NCBI GenBank assembly: GCA_965206365.1
Contig: CBDBJL010000008.1
Location: forward strand, 42,863 to 106,862
Length of the DNA: 64,000 bases
Source: CBDBJL01 sp965206365
GTDB taxonomy: Bacteria > Pseudomonadota > Alphaproteobacteria > JABAAW01 > JAHZMA01
Direction: 5' to 3'
Position numbers and translations under genes: made by a program. Under the pieces are notes generated by a model that had not been told where the DNA came from, did no database searches, and worked only from the letters and a program-made list of their open reading frames with translations. Numbering within the stretch: the first letter of the stretch is position 1; each line of letters opens with the position of its first letter. Positions 36,248-47,100 of this stretch are shown here, piece after piece.

Positions 36248-37093
36248 TTATTTTCTTCGCAACAACAAAACTCTCTCAACTCCACCTAAATCTACCCAAG
36301 ATTTTTGGTAAGTGAAATTCTGCATCACACCCACAACAGCATCCCGCATGCCAATCCCTATTTCTAACAAAAGATAATTGCCAACAAAGACGAATAATTG
36401 CTGGTTTAAAAGCCGATAACAATCTAAGCCATCTTTGCCACCATCTAAGGCAAGATGCGGTTCAAAATCGCGAATATTCGGTGGCAACAAGGCAATATCA
36501 CCACTGGCAATATAAGGCGGGTTAATTAACACCAGATCAAAGGGATGCGCGACAATCGTTTTTAGCCAATCACTGGTAATAATTTCCACACGCCCACGCA
36601 GCGCTAATTGGTCAGCATTATGCGCAATAGTTGCCGTCGCCAATGCACTTACATCACTAAGCGTAGCAGTGGCATTAGGGTAATCTGCCAGCACACTTAA
36701 ACCCAATGCGCCGGTACCAGAAGCAGTTTCTAAAATTCGAAAAGATGCTGTTTGATCGATAAATAATTCATGCACAGCCTCTAAAAATACTTCGCTATCG
36801 GAACGCGGAATTAAAACATGATGTGGGGTAAAGAAATGGAATCGATAAAAATCAATACTGCCGGCAATATAAGCAAGAGGCATATGCTTGGCGCGCTTCA
36901 TCAGCCAAACTTGCAAACGGGATAATTCAACTTTGCTTAAGTTTTTCTCACGATCAAGGATCACATCGCTTGCTTCACATTTTAAACATCGTTGCAATAA
37001 ATATTGTGCTTCCCGTTTTGGTTGTTCAAGCCCAGCTTCCATTAAAATCTGTGTTGCTTGTTCAAGCCAATAACGAATGATCGTCATGCTCAC
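36248..37093 (-). CDS. prmC: Peptide chain release factor N5-glutamine methyltransferase PrmC
   Basis: SAM-dependent enzyme that methylates the glutamine of the GGQ motif in RF1/RF2. The 281-aa protein has an N-terminal helical domain (RWLEQATQILMEAG-like), IPRSDSEVFLEAV (usually PRPETE), the SAM loop ILETASGTGALGLSVLA and the diagnostic NPPYI motif, followed by EPHLALDGGKDGLDCYR. The usual LDLGTGSG-type loop is changed to ETASGTGA, a mild deviation. It overlaps prfA, its substrate gene, by 32 bp, the standard arrangement. Confidence 0.95.
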   Translation of the reverse strand: MSMTIIRYWLEQATQILMEAGLEQPKREAQYLLQRCLKCEASDVILDREKNLSKVELSRLQVWLMKRAKHMPLAYIAGSIDFYRFHFFTPHHVLIPRSDSEVFLEAVHELFIDQTASFRILETASGTGALGLSVLADYPNATATLSDVSALATATIAHNADQLALRGRVEIITSDWLKTIVAHPFDLVLINPPYIASGDIALLPPNIRDFEPHLALDGGKDGLDCYRLLNQQLFVFVGNYLLLEIGIGMRDAVVGVMQNFTYQKSWVDLGGVERVLLLRRK

Positions 37094-38153
37094 TACCTAG
37101 TAATTTAAGCTGTGCCTCAGCAATTAAAGCCTTAATCAATTCATCCAATTCATCACCGGCAAGAATTTTATCCAATTTATACAATGTAAGACCAATGCGA
37201 TGATCCGTAACGCGTCCTTGCGGAAAATTATAAGTTCGAATCCGTTCAGATCGATCCCCCGAACCTACCTGTGCCTTCCGATCCTGAGCGCGCTCGGAGA
37301 GTTTTTGTTGCCGTTCATAATCATATAAGCGAGTTTTCAGCATTTTCATTGCTTTATCACGATTTTTATGTTGCGATTTTTCATCTTGGCATTGTACAAC
37401 AATACCGCTAGGCAAATGCGTTATCCGCACCGCACTATCGGTAGTATTCACATGTTGCCCGCCGGCACCTTGCGCACGATACGTATCCACGCGCAACTCA
37501 CCATCTTTAATTTGTACATCCACCTCTTCCGCCTCGGGCAAAATTGCTACCGTTGCCGCCGAAGTATGCACGCGCCCACCACTTTCGGTTTGTGGAATCC
37601 GCTGCACTCGATGCACACCCGATTCATATTTCAAATTCGCAAAAACCGATTGCCCACGAATATTCGCAATAATTTCCTTGTAACCACCAATTCCAGTTTC
37701 ACTACTATGCATCAATTCGGTTTTCCAGCCTAAATTTTCAGCATAGCGATGATACATTTTAAACAAATCCCCGGCAAATAATGCGGCTTCTTCTCCCCCA
37801 GTTCCGGCACGAATTTCTAAGATAATATTTCTCTCATCCGCCTCATCTTTGGGCAATAGGGCAATTCTAATTTCTTGCGTTATTTCCTCTTTTTGCTTCA
37901 GCAGAAGATACTTTTCTTCCTCTGCCATGCGTCGCATCTCAGTATCCAAACTGCTATCTACCAGCATTTCTTCGATGTCTTTGATCCCATCGCGATATTT
38001 TTCCCATAATGATATTTTTTGTACCAACGGTTCCAATTTCGCAACCATGCGCCCCAAATCGGCTAATTCATCCGGGGGTAAGATCCCACTATTAAGCTTG
38101 GTGGTAACTTCGGTAAAGCGAAGTTTCAGCTGCATTAATTTTGTCTCTAGCAT
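37062..38153 (-). CDS. prfA: Peptide chain release factor 1
   Basis: Recognises UAA and UAG and triggers peptide release. The 363-aa protein has the RF-1 N-terminal coiled domain, LEIRAGTGGEEAALFA, the codon-recognition region and the GGQ loop RAQGAGGQHVNTTDSAVRI, with IVVQCQDEKSQHKNRDKAM afterwards and a C-terminal RSERIRTYNFPQGRVTDHRI. The start overlaps the hisS stop by 7 bp, and prmC follows with a 32-bp overlap, forming hisS-prfA-prmC. Confidence 0.97.
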   Translation of the reverse strand: MLETKLMQLKLRFTEVTTKLNSGILPPDELADLGRMVAKLEPLVQKISLWEKYRDGIKDIEEMLVDSSLDTEMRRMAEEEKYLLLKQKEEITQEIRIALLPKDEADERNIILEIRAGTGGEEAALFAGDLFKMYHRYAENLGWKTELMHSSETGIGGYKEIIANIRGQSVFANLKYESGVHRVQRIPQTESGGRVHTSAATVAILPEAEEVDVQIKDGELRVDTYRAQGAGGQHVNTTDSAVRITHLPSGIVVQCQDEKSQHKNRDKAMKMLKTRLYDYERQQKLSERAQDRKAQVGSGDRSERIRTYNFPQGRVTDHRIGLTLYKLDKILAGDELDELIKALIAEAQLKLLGSEHDDHSLLA

Positions 38154-39385
38154 AAAAATTTTTTCTGTAACTCGTCAATGGTAAGCATTTCTTCTGTGCC
38201 TGTTTGCATATTTTTCAAGCGAAACTCAGCAGTGTTGGCTTCATCATCGCCATAAATCACCACATAAGGTAAGGCCAAATGATTACAACGACGCATTTTT
38301 TGTTTTACTGAACCGTGAGGGATCACACTAACAGCAATCCCTACATTACGCAAAATTTCAGCATATTTTTGTACTTGTGCCAAATAATCCGCATTGGCAG
38401 GAACGATTCCAAGCATAATTTCTGCTTGCCCCTGATACTGATTGAGAAGCATCAATCTTTCAATCCCCGATGCAAAGCCAACTGCTGGTAAATCACGAAC
38501 CCCGCCAACCATTGCCGACAATCCATCGTAGCGCCCCCCCGCCATTACCGTACCTTGCGCGCCAATCGCATCGCTAATAAATTCAAAAGCCGTATCATTA
38601 TAATAATCCAACCCACGTACCAAATTGGAATTAATCGTAAATTCCAAATCTGCATCGTTTAAATAACCCTGAACCTCAGCAAAATAATCACTTTCTTCGG
38701 GTAAAATAAACTCAAAAAATTGCGGGGCTTGTTGGCTAATTGCCTGATCTGTTGCATTTTTACTATCCAGTATCCGCAGCGGATTTCTGGCAATACGCTG
38801 GCGACTATCCGATGAGAGTTGACCGCAATGTTTCGTAAAATAAGCTTGCAAAGCTTCGCACCAAAGCTTTCGAGATTCCGCTGCACCCAAACTATTAATT
38901 TCCAAACGAGCGATAACGCCCAAATTTTGTAAAATTCTCGCCCCACAAATAATCACTTCCGCATCTGCAAATGGGCTTTTGGTGCCAATATATTCAATTC
39001 CAAATTGGTGAAACTGCCTTAACCTTCCTTTCTGCGGGCGTTCGCGGCGAAACATTGCTCCACTATAGAAAAATTTATGCGGTAAATTCTGACTTAAACC
39101 AGCACTAGAAATGGCACGCACGCTAGATGCGGTGCCTTCTGGGCGAAGGGCTAAATCTTCTCCGCCTTGATCGGTAAAACGATACATCTCTTTCATAACA
39201 ACATCGCTAGAGCCCCCCGCACTACGGATAAATAAATCAGCTTTTTCTAAAATTGGGGTTTGCATCGGGCGGTAACCATAAAGCCTAGCCCATTGATTGG
39301 CGATGGCAATAATATGTTGCATATGAGCAAATTCATCACCAATATAATCATGCATCCCGCGCACGGGTTGAATTGATTCGCCCAT
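38147..39385 (-). CDS. hisS: Histidine--tRNA ligase
   Basis: Class II synthetase charging tRNA-His. The 412-aa protein shows QPVRGMHDY, motif 2 (MFRRERPQKGRLRQFHQFG) with LRPEGTASSVRA before it, the histidine-specific LVRGLDYYNDTAFEF, AGGRYDGL and GFASGIERLML (motif 3), and a C-terminal anticodon-binding domain. First gene of hisS-prfA-prmC. Two copies of a 19-bp element lie directly upstream. Confidence 0.96.
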   Translation of the reverse strand: MGESIQPVRGMHDYIGDEFAHMQHIIAIANQWARLYGYRPMQTPILEKADLFIRSAGGSSDVVMKEMYRFTDQGGEDLALRPEGTASSVRAISSAGLSQNLPHKFFYSGAMFRRERPQKGRLRQFHQFGIEYIGTKSPFADAEVIICGARILQNLGVIARLEINSLGAAESRKLWCEALQAYFTKHCGQLSSDSRQRIARNPLRILDSKNATDQAISQQAPQFFEFILPEESDYFAEVQGYLNDADLEFTINSNLVRGLDYYNDTAFEFISDAIGAQGTVMAGGRYDGLSAMVGGVRDLPAVGFASGIERLMLLNQYQGQAEIMLGIVPANADYLAQVQKYAEILRNVGIAVSVIPHGSVKQKMRRCNHLALPYVVIYGDDEANTAEFRLKNMQTGTEEMLTIDELQKKFLC

Positions 39386-39399
39386 TTTATTTTTCCATT

Positions 39400-39462
39400 G
39401 ATTTTTGAAATGTCAATTTTGTAATGATTAATTCGCACATTATGATTTTTAAAATGTCAATT
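39400..39462. repeat. Two 19-bp direct repeats in the hisS upstream region
   Basis: The copies at 39400-39418 and 39444-39462 differ at one position and are 44 bp apart. On the minus strand each contains a perfect TTGACA followed by TTT. They could be a duplicated promoter element or a pair of regulator sites for hisS; I do not see a convincing -10 hexamer at standard spacing for either. Confidence 0.5.
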
Positions 39463-39487
39463 CTACAATAACGGGCTCATTTTTCAC

Positions 39488-39778
39488 TTAAAATAGCAAC
39501 CGCCCGGCATATTCATGAATTAAACTATTGGAAAAATTAAGCAGTAAAATTAAAATAACCGGGGTAATATCCACTGCACCAAAAGTGGGAATAAATCGGC
39601 GTAAAAACCGCAATGCTGGCTCTACCAACTGCCCTAAAACATCATACACACGATAGGCAATCTGACTATGAGTATTGAGAATTTGGAAACTATAAAGCAA
39701 ACTTAAAATAGCGTAAGCAATCACGCACCATACATAAATCCCAATCACAGAACTAACCAGCCCAAGTAATGATTGCAT
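39488..39778 (-). CDS. YggT family membrane protein
   Basis: A 96-aa protein with two hydrophobic segments (about residues 5-28 and 70-88) separated by the conserved amphipathic YRVYDVLGQLVEPALRFLRRFIP stretch (given as family signature VxEPxLxPxRRxxP). YggT proteins are inner-membrane proteins linked to osmotic stress, cell division or channel sorting; exact role unknown. It stands between dxs and hisS on the same strand. Confidence 0.9.
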   Translation of the reverse strand: MQSLLGLVSSVIGIYVWCVIAYAILSLLYSFQILNTHSQIAYRVYDVLGQLVEPALRFLRRFIPTFGAVDITPVILILLLNFSNSLIHEYAGRLLF

Positions 39779-39855
39779 CTTAAAGCCCCTTCATCAGCAA
39801 GTGAAACAAACTCTTCCTACATAACGCAAAGCAAAGCAATAGGCAAGGCTTGTCT

Positions 39856-41817
39856 TCAAAAACCCGATTCATTTTTCATTGCCATGATCGCCAATATTTT
39901 TGCAACAATCCCGTATCGATCCAATCCCGCTTCTTGATATTGTTCCTTCTGACTTGCCTGTTCAATAAAATAATCTGGCAAATAAAGCGGGCGATAAATA
40001 ATTTTCTCACTTAAATTTTTTTCGGCTAGAATATGGTAAATTTGTGCAGAAAACCCACCAATACTTCCCTCTTCCACACTCAACAAATAATCATGATGAT
40101 CAACAAGCTCGGATAATAAATCACAATCTATCGGTTTGGCAAACCGTGCATCTACAATCGTAGGGTTAATATCATGTTTAGCCAATAGTTCGCCGGCAGC
40201 AAGAGCTTCATATAATCTAGGACCTAAGGTGATGATCGCTACCTTTTTGCCACGATGCACAATGCGCCCTTTGCCTATTGGTAATTTTTCCGGGCTTTTC
40301 GGAAGCAGCACCCCTTGTGCATCCCCTCGCGGAAAGCGAAACGCAATCGGCCCTAAATCATACTGACTCGCCGTATATACAGCATGCACCAACTCCGCTT
40401 CATCAGCTGGTGCCATCACCACCATATTGGGCAAACAGCATAAATACGAAATATCAAAGGCTCCGGCATGCGTTTGCCCATCAGCACCCACAAGCCCTGC
40501 ACGATCTAAAGCAAAGCGTACCGGCAAATTCTGAATCGCCACATCATGCACCAGCTGATCAAAAGCCCGTTGCAAAAACGTAGAATAAATCGCAACAAAC
40601 GGCTTATAATTCTCGCATGCCATCCCGGCTGCAAAAGTAACTGCATGTTGCTCGGCAATGCCCACATCAAAACATCTATCAGGAAATTTTTCTGCCATCT
40701 TACTAAGCCCCGTACCCCCGGGCATCGCAGCGGTAATCGCAACAATTTTATCATCCTGTTCAGCAATTTTCACCAAAGCATCGGCAAATATCGCCGTATA
40801 GCTAGGCACATTCGTTTTGGTTTTCACTTGCACCCCTGAGGTCACATCAAATTTGCCAACCCCATGATATCTATCTTTTGCCTGCTCGGCAGGCGCATAA
40901 CCTTTCCCTTTTTGCGTTACCACATGCAATAAAACTGGGTAATGACGATCACCCATATCACGCACATTGCGCAATAATGGCAATAAATTCTCTAAATTAT
41001 GCCCATCTACCGGACCAATATAATACATCCCCAGCTCTTCAAACAAAGTGCCACTGCCAGAGAGAAAATTACGGATAAATTCTTCAGTTTTCAATACCCT
41101 ATGCTCTAAACCTTTGGGGAAAATGCTATGCACTGCACGGTGGCTAAATTCGCGAAGACTTAAAAAAGATTTCGATGATAATAGCCGTGCCAAATAATGG
41201 CTCATCGCACCCACAGGTGGCGCAATCGACATATCATTATCGTTCAAAATAATCAGCAACCGACTATCTGTTGCACCCGCATTATTCATGGCTTCATATG
41301 CCATACCTGCGCTCATTGCCCCATCGCCAATCACACAAATAACATGATTATCGCCACCTTTCAAATCACGTGCCATTGCCATGCCAAGCCCAGCAGAAAT
41401 AGAAGTTGAGCTATGGGCAGCACCAAAGGGATCAAACGGGCTTTCACTGCGTTTCGTGAATCCTGAAAGTCCGTTTTTCTGGCGTAAAGTTCTAATTTTA
41501 TCACGCCTACCTGTTAAAATTTTATGCGGATAAGCCTGATGCCCAACATCAAAAATTAACTTATCCTCAGGCGTATTGAAAACATAATGAAGCGCAATCG
41601 TTAACTCTAAAACGCCAAGCCCAGCCCCTAAATGTCCACCTGTTTGCGAAACAGCATTAATCAGCTCCAAACGCAATTCACTGGCAAGTTGTGACAAATC
41701 AGATTCTGACAAAACACGTAAATCTTCTGGAAACAAAATTGCGTCTAGCAAAGGCGTTTGCAAATCAGATTCCACCACAGAATTCTTGGTAATTTTTTGA
41801 GAATCTAAATCAGACAT
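39856..41817 (-). CDS. dxs: 1-deoxy-D-xylulose-5-phosphate synthase
   Basis: Thiamine-diphosphate enzyme joining pyruvate and glyceraldehyde-3-phosphate, the entry to the MEP isoprenoid pathway. The 653-aa protein has the N-terminal LRLELINAVSQTGGHLGAGLGVLEL, FDVGHQAYPHKILTGR, ThDP motif VIGDGAMSAGMAYEAMNNAG, PVLLHVVTQKGKGYAPAEQ and DRAGLVGADGQTHAGAFD. It lies in the common xseB-ispA-dxs operon, 32 bp after ispA. Confidence 0.97.
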   Translation of the reverse strand: MSDLDSQKITKNSVVESDLQTPLLDAILFPEDLRVLSESDLSQLASELRLELINAVSQTGGHLGAGLGVLELTIALHYVFNTPEDKLIFDVGHQAYPHKILTGRRDKIRTLRQKNGLSGFTKRSESPFDPFGAAHSSTSISAGLGMAMARDLKGGDNHVICVIGDGAMSAGMAYEAMNNAGATDSRLLIILNDNDMSIAPPVGAMSHYLARLLSSKSFLSLREFSHRAVHSIFPKGLEHRVLKTEEFIRNFLSGSGTLFEELGMYYIGPVDGHNLENLLPLLRNVRDMGDRHYPVLLHVVTQKGKGYAPAEQAKDRYHGVGKFDVTSGVQVKTKTNVPSYTAIFADALVKIAEQDDKIVAITAAMPGGTGLSKMAEKFPDRCFDVGIAEQHAVTFAAGMACENYKPFVAIYSTFLQRAFDQLVHDVAIQNLPVRFALDRAGLVGADGQTHAGAFDISYLCCLPNMVVMAPADEAELVHAVYTASQYDLGPIAFRFPRGDAQGVLLPKSPEKLPIGKGRIVHRGKKVAIITLGPRLYEALAAGELLAKHDINPTIVDARFAKPIDCDLLSELVDHHDYLLSVEEGSIGGFSAQIYHILAEKNLSEKIIYRPLYLPDYFIEQASQKEQYQEAGLDRYGIVAKILAIMAMKNESGF

Positions 41818-41849
41818 AAAATTAATATTTTGAACATTTTTTTCTCAAG

Positions 41850-42800
41850 CTATTGTTCCCGCGCAATCACAAACCGTGCCAACCCTATTAACGAGGCTGT
41901 TGCCTGAGGGTGTAATTTTTGCCAAGGCATAATCTGTACAATTGCATCATCTATCAATTTTTGTGTGTAATCAAGAGCTTTATCGTGACTCATAATTTGT
42001 AGAAAAGAAAGTTTCTCAAGATTATCATCTTTTCCCGTTGCCTTACCCAATATTTGCGCATCTCCTGCAATATCCAACCAATCATCATAAATTTGAAATG
42101 CGAGACCAATTTTTTCCGCATAACCTTGAAGCGTTGTTAATAATTCCGATGAAATTTTTCCCAAATGCACACCCATCTGCGTGGCTGCCACAAACAAAGC
42201 CCCTGTTTTTAACGATTGTAGACGTTGAATCCTCGCAATATGATCTTGCGAGCTCGCCTGATGAGCAGCCCCCAACATATCCAAATGTTGCCCACCGACC
42301 ATACCCGAGCTTCCAGCAGCTTTTGCCAAAATTTGCACCAATTTAATTCGGATCTTGGCATCGCAATGGCATACAGGCTGGCTTAATAATTCAAAAGCAT
42401 AGGTTAATAACGAATCACCTGCCAAAATCGCAGTGGCTTCATCAAATGCCAAATGCACACAGGGCTTCCCATGGCGCAAATCATCATCATCCATTGCCGG
42501 CAAATCATCATGAATCAATGAATAAGCATGTACCAACTCTAAAGCGACCCCGCTGTGAAGCGCGTTGGTTTCATCTGCGCCGGCAAATTGTGCCGATATT
42601 AATAATAAAAAAGCTCGTAATCTCTTACCTCCTCCCAATGCACCATAGCGCATCGCCTGTTCAAGGAGTTGCAAATCTTCAGCCTCGCCCGATAAATGCT
42701 GTGCCATTTTTTCCACTATGGCTTGTTGGCATAATTCTAGCCTATGAGTAAAAACAGCATTAATTTCATCATCTGGCATTTGCAAAACATGATTTTGCAT
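41850..42800 (-). CDS. ispA: Farnesyl diphosphate synthase (IspA)
   Basis: Short-chain trans-prenyltransferase making FPP from DMAPP/GPP and IPP. The 316-aa sequence has GGGKRLRAFLLL, the first aspartate-rich motif LIHDDLPAMDDDDLRHGKP with the two-residue insertion typical of bacterial FPP synthases, GSSGMVGGQHLDM and the second motif FQIYDDWLD. It lies between xseB and dxs, and supplies FPP for the IspB-type enzyme encoded about 11 kb away. Confidence 0.95.
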   Translation of the reverse strand: MQNHVLQMPDDEINAVFTHRLELCQQAIVEKMAQHLSGEAEDLQLLEQAMRYGALGGGKRLRAFLLLISAQFAGADETNALHSGVALELVHAYSLIHDDLPAMDDDDLRHGKPCVHLAFDEATAILAGDSLLTYAFELLSQPVCHCDAKIRIKLVQILAKAAGSSGMVGGQHLDMLGAAHQASSQDHIARIQRLQSLKTGALFVAATQMGVHLGKISSELLTTLQGYAEKIGLAFQIYDDWLDIAGDAQILGKATGKDDNLEKLSFLQIMSHDKALDYTQKLIDDAIVQIMPWQKLHPQATASLIGLARFVIAREQ

Positions 42801-42814
42801 ATAATTCTACGATC

Positions 42815-43078
42815 TTAACCAGATTTCACAGCAGATTTCACGGGCGATAAACTCACTTTCCCATCATCACTAAACCGCACCTTATCAAAACGCAACTCGG
42901 CTTCTTGCAATAATTTTTCACAATGCACCTGCAATGCACCACCACGTTCATAATAATCAATTGCCTCTGCAAGCGGACTATCCCCTTTTTCTAGCTTTTG
43001 GGCAATCTGTTCTAATTCTTTTAAAGCGATCTCAAAACTTAACGTCTCAATCGCAACTCCCTGCTTTGTTACATCCAT
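42815..43078 (-). CDS. xseB: Exodeoxyribonuclease VII small subunit
   Basis: Small helical subunit of ExoVII, about 87 aa. The family core LSFEIALKELEQIAQKLEKG, SPLAEAIDYYERGGAL and LLQEAELRFDKV is intact. I use the ATG at 43078; a GTG at 43093 is also in frame and would add five residues. It opens the xseB-ispA-dxs operon, 14 bp before ispA. The large subunit xseA is not in the window. Confidence 0.94.
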   Translation of the reverse strand: MDVTKQGVAIETLSFEIALKELEQIAQKLEKGDSPLAEAIDYYERGGALQVHCEKLLQEAELRFDKVRFSDDGKVSLSPVKSAVKSG

Positions 43079-43336
43079 TTTATCCAAAAACACCTCTAAT
43101 CATAGCGATCAACATCCCCCCCAACATGCTACATGGCTAACAAACCTAACAAGCGAAAGTAAAGCCCAACGTAATTCTCTCCACACAACTTTTTCAAGCG
43201 TAATTTCATCCCCTTTAACCCTAAAATTCATCATACCGCAAAGAGCCAACCCTGTCCATTCTCTCTGATGATAAATTTACCAACAAGCGAGGCTAATAAA
43301 CTTGCTAATAGAATTGACAATCTGCATAATATCCTC

Positions 43337-44107
43337 ATGATTGATCTAACAAATGCCCAATTAGAACGTTATTCTCGCCATATTTTGCTTCCAGAGATTG
43401 ATGAAGAGGGGCAAAATAAATTATTCAATGCCCATATTGTTTGTGTGGGCTTGGGTGGGCTAGCAGCGGTGGCTCTACCGATTTTAGCGGGGGCTGGCAT
43501 TGGTACCCTCAGCTTAATCGATGCAGACCGAGTTGAACTTTCAAATTTACCGCGCCAAACCCTATATCCTGAAGCGATGGTTCAAAGCCCAAAAACCCTC
43601 GCCGCTATGGAAGGTTTAAGCGCGTTAAATAGCGAAATAAAATTACAAATGGCCAATGCCCGCCTAACGGCTGAAAATGCCGAAACTTTGCTTGCAAATG
43701 CCGATATTATCCTCGATGCGAGTGATAATTTCCCCACTCGCTATGCAATTAACGATGCTGCCTGCCAGCTTGCAATTCCTTTTATTTCGGCAAGTCTACT
43801 TCGTTTTAGCGGACAAATCAGCAGTTTCTTTCCCCATATCCAAGATGCCCTTGGCCCCTCACCATGTTATCGTTGCCTTTATCACGAGGCTCCGCCCGAT
43901 AATTTGCTCCCTCGTTGCGAACAACTCGGAATTTTTTCTCCTACAGCCAGCCTTGTAGGTGCGATTCAAGCCAGCGAAGCCTTAAAATATCTGTTAAATA
44001 TTGGCAATTTATTGCACCGTAAATTATTAATGATTGAATTGGACGAGCTTCGATTTCATACGATCAACTATGCTTATCGCGAAGATTGCTTATGCCGAAA
44101 GAGATAA
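43337..44107 (+). CDS. MoeB/ThiF/HesA-family sulfur-carrier adenylyltransferase
   Basis: E1-like enzyme that adenylates the C-terminal glycine of ThiS or MoaD. The 256-aa sequence has the N-terminal LTNAQLERYSRHILLPEID, the nucleotide loop VCVGLGGLAAVALPILAGAGIG (read in parts), LIDADRVELSNLPRQTLY, ILDASDNFPTRYAINDAC-like ILDASDNFPTRYAIND, and zinc cysteines in PCYRCLY and the C-terminal CLCRK. The frame is open to an ATG at 43268, but the MoeB N-terminus aligns with the internal ATG used here. No thiS or moaD is adjacent, so MoeB versus ThiF is undecided. It stands alone and converges with cobN (6-bp gap). Confidence 0.88.
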   Translation: MIDLTNAQLERYSRHILLPEIDEEGQNKLFNAHIVCVGLGGLAAVALPILAGAGIGTLSLIDADRVELSNLPRQTLYPEAMVQSPKTLAAMEGLSALNSEIKLQMANARLTAENAETLLANADIILDASDNFPTRYAINDAACQLAIPFISASLLRFSGQISSFFPHIQDALGPSPCYRCLYHEAPPDNLLPRCEQLGIFSPTASLVGAIQASEALKYLLNIGNLLHRKLLMIELDELRFHTINYAYREDCLCRKR

Positions 44108-44113
44108 TTTTGC

Positions 44114-47100
44114 CTATTTCTTTGCAAACTCCTTCCCGATATTTTCTGATTCTGCAAGCATTTGCTGCACCGAATTTCGCCTTGGCACCCATAATTGCCT
44201 TGTAATCGCTTCTTGAAACCGTGCCGTCATATCGGCTAAAGCTTGCGGATTATATTTTGCCATAAATTCGCGCACCTGCACATCTTCTAAATAAGCCTGA
44301 AACAAACTATCAAATTGATGCTCTTGAACCAATTCTGTTGTTGCCGCAAACGCAAATAAATATTCCACCGTTGCGGAAATTTCAAAAGCACCTTTGTAGC
44401 CATGTTCCATAATGGATGCAATCCATTTCGGGTTTGCTGCCCGTGCCCGCACAATTCGAGCAATTTCTTGTGCCAAAGTGCCAATTTTGGGAACATCTGG
44501 ATTAGAATGATCATTAAGGTAAATCTCGGCTTGCTGCCCCGAAAAATATCGCACCGAGGCTGCTAGCCCACCGGTAAATTGATAGTAATCATCTGAATCT
44601 AAAATATCATGTTCCCGATTATCTTGATTCTGAACCACCGCTTGCACTTGCATTAACCGCTTTTGTAATAATTCTGGAACTTGTGCCCCTTGCATTTGTT
44701 CACCATCATAGGCATAGCCTCCCCATGATAGAAAAATTTTAGCAAAATCGGCATCATTTTGCCAATTTCCATTCGCGAGCAAATGTTGCAAACCCGCACC
44801 ATAAGTTCCGGGTGCTGAACCAAAAATTCGTTGTCGCGCATATAAATCTGCCATTTCTGGGTTGAATCCATCGGCAAGATTCTGTTCTTGTTCTTGTAAA
44901 TATTGCGCCCGTAACGGGTTTTGCTTAACATCCTCATCACGCTTGGCAAGGGCTTGGACCATTTGCGCCAATTGCATAATAATATTCGGAAAAGCATCGC
45001 GAAAAAACCCCGATATTCGTAGCGTCACATCAACGCGCTCGCGCCCTAGAAGCTCAAGGGGGATCACTTCGAAACCAGTAACACGATTATAGTTACGAAT
45101 CGGACGCACCCCCATCAGTGCCATCGCTTGCGCAATATCCTCGCCACCGGTGCGCATTTGTGCTGTTCCCCACATTGAAAGTACCAATTTGGTAAGAGCA
45201 ACCCCATGATTTTGCAAATGTTCCTGCAACAATAAATTCGCTGATTCTTGCCCTAACTGCCAAGCTGCCAATGTTGGTAAACCCCGAATATCTACCGAAA
45301 AGAAATTTCGTCCGGTTGGCAAAACATCCAACCTGCCACGGCTGGGGGCTCCTGAAGGGCCCGGGGCAATAAATTTTCCATCAATGGCTTGCACAAAACT
45401 AGAAAGCTCGCGTTGCACAGAATCTGCTAGTAGCGGTTTTAATTGCTGCTTTGCATAATCTAAAATAATTTTCGTTTCCGTAAAAATCTTCGGTAAACTC
45501 TGTTGCTCTGCCAATAGGCTCAACGCATAATTTTCTAACATTTCGGCAATTTTCCGCCTAGATAAAATTTCCTGGGACAAAGTTTCCTGGAGCAAAGTTT
45601 CCTGTTGCAATTTTGGCCAAACAAACTGAGAAAAATTCTGCGAGAGCACCGCCTCCCCTTGCATCGCATCACTTTCAAGGGGATTGAAATCAATGTGCAA
45701 TTCCGTGGCCAAAACCTGCAACAAAGATTGCTGGTAAGGGGCCTCGCCCCGTTTATAACGCAATAATGCCAACAACATCTCATCAAGCCGTTGCGGAAGC
45801 TGCCCATATCGATGCAAACCCGCCCGAATCATCGTAAATTTAAGATCACATAGCCACGTTTCAATCGCATTTAACGAATCCATTATTGCAGTAGGATCCC
45901 TTGGCACATCAATTTCTTTATGCACGCCAATTTCTAAATTCATGCTTTGACTCAAGCGAAGCATCTCATTTTCTAGCCATTTTTTCCGTCTTGAGTCTAA
46001 ATGTCGTGCCTCATAATATTCATCCATCAAATTTTCTAAATCTGCCAAATCACCATACAATCCACTCATTTGCATGCAAGGTGGCAAATGATCTAAAATC
46101 ACACTCTGCATCCGACGTTTCGCTTGCGTCCCTTCACCTGGATCATTAGCGATAAAAGGGTAAATCACTGGCATCGCACCCAAAATAGCATCTGTCCAAC
46201 AAAGCCTTGAAAGTGCCAACGCTTTTCCCGGCAACCATTCTAAAGTTCCATGCTTGCCAATATGTACCAAACAATCGATTTTAAAATCATGAATCAACCA
46301 AAAATAAAATGCCAAATAACCATGGGGAGGTACAAGTGCCGGATCGTGGCAATAAGCATCTGGATCCAGATCATAACCGCGTGCAATTTGTAGCCCTACC
46401 GCCACATTTCCCAGTAGAATAAAAGGCAAGTGAAAGGCATTCCCTTGAACAAAGGGATCTTGGGCGGGATTGCCCCATTGCTGTGCTAATTTTTGTTGCA
46501 AAATTTCTGGTAATTTTGCCAATATTTTTTGATAATCTGGCAATTCCAGCCTTGCTTGCGAATGGCTTCGTTGTGGATTTTGATTCGTAACGCCAACGCT
46601 GAATAAATCCATCAAGGTTTGGCTATCTGCCGGAAGATCACATAAAACCCCAGATTTTTGTGCCTCACGCAATAGGCTGACCACAGCATCGGGAGTATCT
46701 AAGCCCACCCCATTGGCAAGCCTGCCATCAGAGGCGGGATAATTCCCTAACACAAAGCCTAGTTTCTTTTGATTTTGCGGTATTTTTTGCAATTTTACCC
46801 ATCTTGCGGCTAACTCGGCAACAAATTGCACCCGATCAGGCACGACATAATAGCGCGAAAGCGGACATTGTGTAAGCGGCTCAATTTGCATCTTAGATTG
46901 AAAAGCAATTGCCCGCGTAAATATCCGCCCATCAATTTCTGTCAAAGCAATATTCATAGCAATTTCTCGAGCCGGCAAACCACTTTGTTGCGCCAACCAA
47001 ACATCATAAGGCAGGCTTGAAAGCGTAACTTGCAACAAGGGCACGTTTTGCTGCGCAAAAATCTGAGGCGACATGCCATCGCTACTTTTTTGCAAAGTAA

